DNA of 15,443 bases, from the NCBI GenBank assembly GCA_003445795.1, contig DMCN01000054.1, positions 17,724 through 33,166 of the forward strand. The letters are read 5' to 3'. This document shows positions 1 to 5,028 of the stretch, piece by piece. The notes under the pieces are model-generated. The model had not been told where the DNA came from, ran no database searches, and saw only the letters and a program-made list of their open reading frames with translations. Position 1 is the stretch's first letter, and each line of letters opens with the position of its first letter. Made by a program: the position numbers and the translations under genes. Origin of the DNA: Gallionellaceae bacterium. Its GTDB lineage: Bacteria; Pseudomonadota; Gammaproteobacteria; Burkholderiales; Gallionellaceae.

Positions 1-395
1 CGACGACGGAGAAGGTGGAGGCAAGCCAATATTTTGGGCAACAAAGAAATTATTGGTCACAAGAGCCGATCCAATTTTCTGGGAACAAAGTCTATCAGCG
101 CAATGATTTGATATCACCAGATTTGGTTGACCCTAAAACGGGCATGACGAACTTAGAACTTATGCAAGCAGGTAGAGCGCCAATCGGTCCAGACGGGAGG
201 CCGGTAAATCTTCATCACATGCTTCAATCGCAAGATGGGCCAATTGCTGAGGTAACTCAGTCTTTCCATCAAGGCAATAGTGCAACAATCCATATAAATT
301 CTGGTAGTGATATACCATCTGGAATTGATAGGTCGGATTTTAATAAATGGAGATCTGACTACTGGATGAGTAGAGCAAATGATTTCAAGAGGTAA
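1..395 (+). CDS. Polymorphic toxin C-terminal end, LHH/HNH-type nuclease (5' end outside window)
   Basis: Open reading frame that enters from the left edge (codons in frame from base 3) and stops with TAA at 393-395. The visible ~130 residues look like the tip of an RHS/YD-repeat or other contact-dependent toxin. They contain G-PDGRPVNLHHMLQ followed by DGPIAEVTQSFHQ and a late IH, the pattern of the LHH branch of the HNH/Endo VII nuclease superfamily, in which the Leu-His-His histidines bind metal and act in catalysis (LHH codons 210-218). The carrier part of the toxin is outside the window, so delivery by type VI or another route cannot be judged. The next gene, 2 nt downstream, is a SUKH-like immunity gene, a common partner for such nucleases. 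An in-frame GTG at 15 is probably internal, not a start. The family call is by motif, not by search. Confidence 0.75.
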   Translation, partial: TTEKVEASQYFGQQRNYWSQEPIQFSGNKVYQRNDLISPDLVDPKTGMTNLELMQAGRAPIGPDGRPVNLHHMLQSQDGPIAEVTQSFHQGNSATIHINSGSDIPSGIDRSDFNKWRSDYWMSRANDFKR

Positions 396-397
396 GT

Positions 398-820
398 ATG
401 GCGACAAATGAACTGATTCATACTATTGATGTATTGACTGAACTGGCAAATGGCGTTCGCATAAAAACACCGCCACCCGACGACTCTTTGATTGATTATT
501 ATCAGAATGATATAGGGATATTTTTTAGTGAAGACTACAAATATTTCTTAAAAAACGCTAGCACCATATTGTATGGATCAATTGACCCTTTGATTATAAC
601 TGCGGACAAGTCAAGTAGAAGTGAGCTAAGTGCAGCAATCATTGAAGCACAAGCGCTTGGTGTGCCAAAAGATTGGCTCCCAATATGTGAAGATAATAGT
701 GATTATTATTGTCTGACCAAAGAAAATACTGTTCGCTTCTGGACAAGTAACGGAATGAATAGTGATGTATGGCCTACCCTGAGCGCATGGATAAAAGATG
801 TTTGGATAAATAATGTGTAA
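398..820 (+). CDS. SUKH (SMI1/KNR4)-like immunity protein
   Basis: 140-residue acidic, soluble protein starting 2 nt after the toxin stop codon, with an AGAGG ribosome site at about 387-392. It has the look of the SMI1/KNR4 (SUKH) immunity superfamily: an early region with the Leu/Tyr pattern of SEDYKYFLKNAS (about residues 44-55), a central DWLPICEDNSDYYCL (about 92-106) corresponding to the WlPIaedgxGdxyxl motif of the family, and a C-terminal W-P-T-LSAWI-DVW helix. SUKH proteins bind and neutralise the nuclease toxin encoded just upstream. Translational near-coupling to the LHH toxin supports that role. No signal peptide or membrane segment, so it should act in the cytoplasm. The exact SUKH subgroup is not determined. 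Confidence 0.75.
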   Translation: MATNELIHTIDVLTELANGVRIKTPPPDDSLIDYYQNDIGIFFSEDYKYFLKNASTILYGSIDPLIITADKSSRSELSAAIIEAQALGVPKDWLPICEDNSDYYCLTKENTVRFWTSNGMNSDVWPTLSAWIKDVWINNV

Positions 821-920
821 ACAAAACCAGAATCAATAAGATTCAAATGAATTTTAATCAACGGGGTCAGCATCGCAATTATTTTCACCAGACCATACCA
901 CGCCGCCCGCGCGTAATAAC

Positions 921-950
921 AAAAGGAGCCTTGCGGCTCCTTTTGTTTTG
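921..950. terminator. Bidirectional intrinsic terminator between immunity gene and amiC
   Basis: Perfect 10-bp inverted repeat (AAAAGGAGCC at 921-930, GGCTCCTTTT at 935-944) around a TTGC loop, followed by TTTTGTTTTG. With A-rich and T-rich flanks it can serve both the plus-strand immunity gene (stop at 820) and the minus-strand amiC (stop at 966). The 821-920 stretch before it shows no gene. Confidence 0.8.
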
Positions 951-965
951 CTGCGTTAGCGATGC

Positions 966-2267
966 TCATTCGTTCTGCGCGTACCTTGGTTTCGACAGCG
1001 CCGGGTTCTGCGCGAAGTAGCGTTTGATGCCGCCCAGCAGGGCGCGCGCCATCTTCTCCTGATAGGCGTCATCCTTCAGCCGCTGCTCTTCGTCCGGATT
1101 GCTGATGAAGGCGGTCTCCACCAGTATCGAAGGGATCTCCGGCGATTTCAGCACGGCGAATCCGGCCTGCTCGACGCGGCCGCGGTGCAGGGTGTTGATC
1201 TGCCCGACTTCCTTGAGCACGTGCTTGGCGAGTTTCAGGCTGTCGCTGATGGCGGCGGTCTGCGACAGGTCGACCAGCGTGCGCGCGAGGTAGGGGTCTT
1301 TCACAGCGAAATTCACGCCGCCGATCAGGTCGGCATCATTCTCTTTCTTCGCCAGCAGGCGCGCGCTGGCGCTGGTGGCGCCGTTCTGCGACAGCGCGAA
1401 CACCGACGAGCCGCGCGCATGCCGGCGCACGAAGGCGTCGGCATGGATGGAGACGAACAGGTCGGCGCGTGCCTTCTCGGCTTTTTCCACTCGGCCGTGC
1501 AGCGGGATAAAGTAGTCGCCGTCGCGGATCAGGATGGCGCGCATGCCGGGCGTGTCGTCGATCTGAGCTTTCAGTCGGCGCGCGATGGACAGCGTGATGT
1601 CCTTCTCGCGCGTGCCGCGGTAGCCGCGCGCGCCGGGGTCTTCGCCGCCGTGCCCGGCATCGATGGCGATGAGCAACACGCGGTTGCGCAGCTCGGGTTG
1701 CGAGGGCGGGAAGAAGCGCTGTTCGGGCATGATCGTCGGCAGCGGTGTGATCTCGGGGCCGGGCGTGGTCTCGATGACGGGCGCTTCGGCGATCGCGCTG
1801 GCGGCGGCGGTGGAGTCCGCGCCGGGTTCGCCCTGTTGCAGCAGCGCCATCAGCGGGTCGATGGCGACCATGGGGTAGACGTCCAGCACCAGACGATGGC
1901 CATATTCGGCCACCGGCTTGAGGCTGAACAACTGCGGTTTGACCTCGGCCTTGAGGTCGAGCACCAGCCGGATCACGCCGGGTTTGAAGCGGCCGACGCG
2001 GATGCTGGTGATGTAGGGATCGTTGCTGCCGACCTTGTCGGCCAACTCGGTCAGCGCGCTGCCGGGAGCGACATCCTCCAGATCGATCACCAGCCGGTGC
2101 GGGTTGGAGAGGGCGAACAGCTTGTACTGGACCGGATGTTTCGATTCCAGCGTCAGACGCGTGTAGTCCTGCGCCGGCCAGATACGCGCGGCGCTGATGG
2201 CGGTCTCGGCGAGGGCGGCGGGCAGCCACAGCAGCAAAGAAATGAGGATCAGAGCGCGCTTAAGCAT
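966..2267 (-). CDS. amiC: N-acetylmuramoyl-L-alanine amidase, AMIN + Amidase_3 (AmiC type)
   Basis: 433-residue periplasmic zinc amidase that cuts the bond between MurNAc and the peptide stem, mainly at the septum during daughter-cell separation. A signal peptide is clear: MLKR, a Leu-rich core, then ALA-ET with likely cleavage after residue 20. An AMIN targeting domain covers about 23-130, a Pro/Ala-rich linker about 145-195, and the Amidase_3 domain 197-420. Zinc and catalytic residues can be read as H206 (AIDAGHGG), E221 (GTREKDI), H275 (VSIHADA) and E384 (ILVETAFIS). There is no LysM tail. The start at 2267 is chosen because it begins the signal peptide and has a GGCGGAA-type ribosome site; the longer frame upstream is only the tsaE region. 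It overlaps the tsaE stop by 19 nt, the frequent tsaE-amidase arrangement, so the pair is probably co-transcribed. Confidence 0.93.
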   Translation of the reverse strand: MLKRALILISLLLWLPAALAETAISAARIWPAQDYTRLTLESKHPVQYKLFALSNPHRLVIDLEDVAPGSALTELADKVGSNDPYITSIRVGRFKPGVIRLVLDLKAEVKPQLFSLKPVAEYGHRLVLDVYPMVAIDPLMALLQQGEPGADSTAAASAIAEAPVIETTPGPEITPLPTIMPEQRFFPPSQPELRNRVLLIAIDAGHGGEDPGARGYRGTREKDITLSIARRLKAQIDDTPGMRAILIRDGDYFIPLHGRVEKAEKARADLFVSIHADAFVRRHARGSSVFALSQNGATSASARLLAKKENDADLIGGVNFAVKDPYLARTLVDLSQTAAISDSLKLAKHVLKEVGQINTLHRGRVEQAGFAVLKSPEIPSILVETAFISNPDEEQRLKDDAYQEKMARALLGGIKRYFAQNPALSKPRYAQNE

Positions 2268-2713
2268 TTCCGCCCTGCATCGGTGTAGGCATGCAGCATG
2301 ATCTCGCGACCATCCTGGAGTATTTCGAAGGTGATGCTGATATCCGCAGGGGGCAACAGTCCCGAGGCCTGTTCCGGCCACTCCACCAGACAAATGTTGT
2401 GCCCATCGAACTCGTCACGGAAACCGGAACCCTCCCATTCTTCGGCATCGCGGAAGCGATACAGGTCGAAGTGGCGCAAGTGTAACCTGCCTGCTTCGTA
2501 ACGCTCAAGCAATGTGTAGGTGGGGCTTTTCACGCGCCCCGTGTAGCCCAGCGCGTGCAGCAGCGCGCGCACCAGCGTGGTCTTGCCCGCGCCGAGGTTG
2601 CCGCGCAGATAGATCACCAGCCCCGGCTGCAGCGCATGCGCGAGACGCGCCGCGAACGCCGTCGTGGCGGCCTCATCGGGCAGGGCTATCGGGTTATGAT
2701 TCGGGTCATGCAA
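2249..2713 (-). CDS. tsaE: tRNA threonylcarbamoyladenosine biosynthesis ATPase TsaE
   Basis: 154 residues, close to the usual ~153. TsaE is the ATPase partner of TsaB/TsaD in making t6A37 on tRNAs that read ANN codons. The P-loop is GNLGAGKTT at residues 38-46. SPTYTL (63-68) is the family motif after it, HFDLYR (81-86) is the Walker-B region and LVEWPE (109-114) carries the conserved Glu-Trp. The frame stays open far upstream through queG antisense, but the protein should begin near the IALPDE segment. No in-frame ATG or GTG lies there, so the TTG at 2711-2713 (Met-His-Asp-Pro) is the best start, with AGG about 10 nt before it. That start abuts the queG ATG on the other strand. Downstream it overlaps amiC by 19 nt. 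Start is less certain than identity. Confidence 0.92.
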   Translation of the reverse strand: MHDPNHNPIALPDEAATTAFAARLAHALQPGLVIYLRGNLGAGKTTLVRALLHALGYTGRVKSPTYTLLERYEAGRLHLRHFDLYRFRDAEEWEGSGFRDEFDGHNICLVEWPEQASGLLPPADISITFEILQDGREIMLHAYTDAGRKCLSAL

Positions 2714-3775
2714 AACGGGACACCTCGACAGGATTACGACGCACTCGCCGCGCGCATCAAGGCGTGGGGCAATGCGCTCGGGTTTCAGGCGGTGGGCATC
2801 AGCGACACCCGGCTCGATGCCGCCGAAGCACACTTGCTGCAATGGCTGGCGGACGGCCATCACGGCGCGATGGATTATATGGCAAAACATGGCGCCAAAC
2901 GCGCGCGTCCGGCCGAGCTGGTGCCGGGCACAGTGCGCGTGATCTCGTTGCGCATGAACTATTACCCGCAGCAGGTGAAGGACACGCATGAGGTGCTGGC
3001 CGACGGCAGCCGCGCCTTCGTCTCGCGCTACGCGCTGGGACGCGATTACCACAAGGTGCTGCGTAACCGGCTGGAGAAGCTGGCGCAGCAGATCCGTGCC
3101 GAGGCGGGTTGCCAGTGCCGCGTGTTCACCGACAGCGCGCCGGTGCTGGAAGTGGAACTGGCGCAGAAGGCGCACCTGGGCTGGCGCGGCAAGCACACCC
3201 TGCTGCTGAGCCGCGAGCAGGGCTCCTGGTTCTTCCTCGGCGAGATATACATCGACCTGCCGCTGCCGGTAGACGCGCCGCAGGAGAATCACTGCGGCAC
3301 CTGCCAAGCCTGCATAGCCATCTGCCCGACACAGGCCATCACCGCGCCGTACCAGCTCGACGCACGGCGCTGCATCTCCTACCTCACCATCGAACTCAAG
3401 GGCAGCATCCCGGAAGAACTGCGCCCGCTCATCGGCAACCGCATCTACGGCTGCGACGACTGCCAACTGGTGTGTCCGTGGAACCGCTTCGCGCAAACCA
3501 CCGTCGAGCCGGATTTCGCCGTGCGCAACGGCCTGGACGATGTATCGCTCATCGAGCTGTTCGGCTGGGACGATGCGACGTTCCAGACCAGGCTGGCGGG
3601 CAGCGCCATCCACCGCATCGGCCACGAACAATGGCTGCGCAACATCGCTGTCGCGCTGGGCAATGCGCCGACCTCGCCCGCGGTCGTCAGTGCTTTGCAG
3701 TCGCGCGCACAACACCCGTCCCCATTGGTGCGGGAGCACGTGGAATGGGCCTTGCAGCGTCATTCAGGGGTATAA
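2708..3775 (+). CDS. queG: Epoxyqueuosine reductase QueG
   Basis: 355-residue cytoplasmic cobalamin and iron-sulfur enzyme that reduces epoxyqueuosine to queuosine in the wobble base of tRNAs with GUN anticodons, the last step of the pathway. The N-terminal DUF1730-type cobalamin-binding part runs to about residue 185. Two 4Fe-4S motifs follow: C196-GT-C199-QA-C202-IAI-C206-P and, after C222, C249-DD-C252-QLV-C256-P. The C-terminal ~80 residues are helical HEAT-like and end in HVEWALQRH; somewhat shorter than the E. coli protein (379). Start at 2708 is chosen because the following DYDALAARIKAWGNALGF aligns with the family N terminus; an ATG 12 nt earlier (2696) is possible. It runs divergently from tsaE, the two start codons abutting, and tRNA-Lys follows 46 nt downstream. 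Confidence 0.94.
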   Translation: MQNGTPRQDYDALAARIKAWGNALGFQAVGISDTRLDAAEAHLLQWLADGHHGAMDYMAKHGAKRARPAELVPGTVRVISLRMNYYPQQVKDTHEVLADGSRAFVSRYALGRDYHKVLRNRLEKLAQQIRAEAGCQCRVFTDSAPVLEVELAQKAHLGWRGKHTLLLSREQGSWFFLGEIYIDLPLPVDAPQENHCGTCQACIAICPTQAITAPYQLDARRCISYLTIELKGSIPEELRPLIGNRIYGCDDCQLVCPWNRFAQTTVEPDFAVRNGLDDVSLIELFGWDDATFQTRLAGSAIHRIGHEQWLRNIAVALGNAPTSPAVVSALQSRAQHPSPLVREHVEWALQRHSGV

Positions 3776-3780
3776 ATTCC

Positions 3781-3808
3781 TTGACAATTTCGGCCGCTCC
3801 CATAAAAT
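3781..3808 (+). promoter_or_regulatory. Sigma70-type promoter of tRNA-Lys
   Basis: A perfect TTGACA -35 box at 3781-3786, a 16-bp spacer and TAAAAT (5/6 to consensus) at 3803-3808. Transcription would begin about 7 nt later, just before the mature tRNA. A GC-rich stretch (GCGCGCC) right after the -10 box resembles the discriminator of stable-RNA promoters under stringent control. It starts 5 nt after the queG stop. Confidence 0.72.
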
Positions 3809-3821
3809 GCGCGCCTCTTCC

Positions 3822-3897
3822 GGGTCGTTAGCTCAGCTGGTAGAGCAGCGGACTCTTAATCCGTTTGTCGCAGGTTCGATCCCCGCACGACCCACCA
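3822..3897 (+). tRNA. tRNA-Lys (anticodon CTT)
   Basis: 76-nt cloverleaf with encoded CCA. The acceptor stem GGGTCGT (3822-3828) pairs with ACGACCC (3887-3893), and A3894 is the discriminator. The D arm contains AGCTCAGCTGGTAGAGC, the anticodon loop is CTCTTAA (3853-3859) with CTT at 3855-3857, and the T arm has GGTTCGATCC. It strongly resembles bacterial tRNA-Lys, here the CTT isoacceptor reading AAG. From the anticodon loop to CCA (3853-3897) it is repeated exactly at 13282-13326, showing it is the integration site of the island. The gene remains intact, its 3' part having been restored by the element on integration. Confidence 0.96.
3853..3897 (+). repeat. Island attachment site, tRNA-side copy of 45-bp direct repeat
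   Basis: 45 bp identical to 13282-13326, from the anticodon loop through CCA. Allowing one mismatch (A3852 against C13281), the match extends 5 bp further through GCGG. Identity ends exactly after CCA (GTA here, ACA on the right). This is the typical attachment geometry of tyrosine-recombinase elements using tRNA 3' ends. Confidence 0.93.
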
Positions 3898-3905
3898 GTA
3901 TCTAT

Positions 3906-3931
3906 AAGGCTTCCAGCGATGGGAGCCTTTT
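3906..3931 (+). terminator. Intrinsic terminator after tRNA-Lys, brought by the island
   Basis: Stem AAGGCTTCC (3906-3914) against GGGAGCCTT (3921-3929), one G-T wobble, loop AGCGAT, then TTC and ATTTTTT. It begins 9 nt after the tRNA CCA, inside the island, and should end tRNA-Lys transcription. It replaces the terminator now displaced to 13331-13358. Confidence 0.75.
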
Positions 3932-3955
3932 CATTTTTTGCGTTATTTCCCTGCC

Positions 3956-4055
3956 ATGGCTCCCTTATGGCTCCCTGATCGCTTCTAGATGGCTCTGTTA
4001 TGGGCTTCTTGATGGTTCCTTCATGGCTCCGCTATGTTTTTTTCATGGCGTTTTT
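3956..4055 (+). repeat. Degenerate tandem array, ATGGCTCCSTT-like unit, 11-bp period
   Basis: Nine successive units begin at 3956, 3967, 3978, 3989, 4000, 4012, 4023, 4034 and 4045, each ATGGCTCCSTT or a decayed form (for example ATCGCTTCTAG at 3978 and ATGTTTTTTTC at 4034). Steps are 11 bp except one of 12, about one helical turn, so all units face the same side of the DNA. The unit ATGGCTCCGCTATG at 4023 recurs exactly at the other island end (13095). Probable protein-binding array, most simply integrase arm-type sites; function inferred. Confidence 0.75.
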
Positions 4056-4061
4056 TCCCCT

Positions 4062-4092
4062 TTGGCTAACGGATTTATAGTCCGTTAGCCAA
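4062..4092. repeat. Perfect 12-bp inverted repeat, hairpin or operator
   Basis: TTGGCTAACGGA (4062-4073) and TCCGTTAGCCAA (4081-4092) are exact reverse complements around the 7-nt loop TTTATAG. It follows the 11-bp array directly and a T-run (4051-4056) precedes it. It could be a terminator for minus-strand transcription running toward the tRNA (T-run downstream on that strand would be needed; the flank there reads as A's, so this is doubtful), an operator for the cargo operon, or an excision-factor site. Confidence 0.6.
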
Positions 4093-4318
4093 TAGTTTGG
4101 CGTGAAATATTGTTTATTACTTACAATATGTTGCAGCAATGAATCGCTTATCCAAAAAACGAAAACACCAGTCATGGCTCCGTCTTTGTGTGGCTTTGAG
4201 TTACGTTTCACATTTCCATGTTCTGCACTGGAGGCTGCTGAGAGGCCACCAACATCTTTCCTCATATAGTCACTCAATTATCAATCCGTATTACTATTGC
4301 GCATTCGGACGAGCAGTA

Positions 4319-5005
4319 ATGATAAGTAAGGAATCCTGGGATGTGACTGAGGAGAAGTTAGCTATTCAAACGGAAGATAAACCCCAAGCATCAAACGGCA
4401 AAAAGAGCGTTGCCGAACTGCAAAAACATACACGAATCATTGAATACAGGGACACGCGCATGAAAGAAATTCGTTTTTATCGAGCTAATGAAAAGCCGTA
4501 TGGTGCATTCAGTAATTTATATAGGCGAGAAATTGAGTTTGAAGGTGTTCTTTACCCTACTACTGAACACGCCTACCAAGCAGGAAAAGCGCGAAAGGAT
4601 AGTGTGCGGGACTGGCTGATGAGCGCGCCCAGTCCAGCCTTGTTAGCAATGGCAGCGCACGGTCTGTATTCATGGGACATTCAATCAAATTGGTCAAAAA
4701 TAAAATATGAACGCATGAAACAAGTGCTTCGCGCCAAATTTACTCAGCATGAAGATTTGCGCGAACTCTTGCTCTCAACCGGAGAGGCACGTTTGGTGGA
4801 AGCCGCAACAGTCGACAATTTGGTTAACCGAACATGGGGAGAAGTGAACGGAAAGGGGAAAAACATGCTTGGCGTCCTTCTAATGGAAGTACGGTCTGAG
4901 ATTAGAGAAGCGCTAATCGCAAAGGGGGGGAAGAAGGCAACAACCCGACGTCGTGCAGTTGGCAGCAAAACTCGTGGTACTGAAGCGATTGGCGCCGTAC
5001 GTTAA
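4319..5005 (+). CDS. NADAR (YbiA-like) family protein
   Basis: First gene of the island operon. From the ATG at 4319 it has 228 residues; the recognisable domain starts at the ATG at 4460 (residue 48, MKEIRFYR), which is the alternative start with AGGGA 8 nt before it. The NADAR signature is clear: KPYGAFSNLY (60-68), LYPTTEHAYQAGKA with E83 and H84, SNWSKIKYERM in the middle, LVEAAT then NRTWGEVNGKGKNMLGV (W173, G174, N182, G185) and LMEVR. NADAR proteins cleave N-glycosidic bonds. YbiA-type members act on riboflavin pathway intermediates, and others remove ADP-ribose from guanine bases in nucleic acids as antidotes of DarT-like toxins. The C-terminal ~35 residues are basic (KKATTRRR) and could touch nucleic acid. 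The next gene starts 23 nt downstream. A role in removing or salvaging a modified nucleotide is inference from family and context. Confidence 0.85.
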   Translation: MISKESWDVTEEKLAIQTEDKPQASNGKKSVAELQKHTRIIEYRDTRMKEIRFYRANEKPYGAFSNLYRREIEFEGVLYPTTEHAYQAGKARKDSVRDWLMSAPSPALLAMAAHGLYSWDIQSNWSKIKYERMKQVLRAKFTQHEDLRELLLSTGEARLVEAATVDNLVNRTWGEVNGKGKNMLGVLLMEVRSEIREALIAKGGKKATTRRRAVGSKTRGTEAIGAVR

Positions 5006-5028
5006 CAAACGATGTTGTTTTACTTTTC

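Larger units (their letters stand above)
3932..4318. other. Left end of island, non-coding, repeat-rich
   Basis: 387 bp with no convincing gene. It contains the 11-bp-period array (3956-4055), a 12-bp inverted repeat (4062-4092), a small inverted repeat (ATATTGT 4107-4113 / ACAATAT 4123-4129) and one further isolated ATGGCTCCGTC at 4174. The promoter of the cargo operon should lie in the second half, but I see no clear -35/-10 pair; TATAGT at 4265-4270 is the best -10-like hexamer and lacks a good partner. The plus-strand reading frame 4139-4318 in front of the NADAR gene has unusual composition and no recognisable domain, so I treat it as untranslated. Confidence 0.6.

Noticed and set aside
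1185..2288. Long plus-strand open frame antisense to amiC
   Set aside because: Composition is the usual result of GC-rich antisense reading; the minus-strand frame has a complete amidase with signal peptide.
2714..3763. Upstream extension of tsaE on the minus strand
   Set aside because: It is antisense to the well-supported queG gene; TsaE length and motifs fit a start near 2713.
3956..4055. CRISPR array
   Set aside because: The 11-bp units are contiguous and degenerate, without spacers, and no cas genes are present.
4265..4270. TATAGT as -10 box of the island operon
   Set aside because: No acceptable -35 hexamer lies 16-18 bp upstream, so I do not call a promoter.
4032..4277. 81-codon minus-strand frame at the left island end, considered as an integrase remnant or small regulator
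   Set aside because: No recombinase or helix-turn-helix motif, no ribosome site, and it runs through the repeat array and inverted repeat.
4139..4318. Longer N terminus of the NADAR gene from the ATG at 4139
   Set aside because: The first 60 residues have unusual composition and no family resemblance, and they overlap the repeat-rich island end; the ATG at 4319 or 4460 is a better start.
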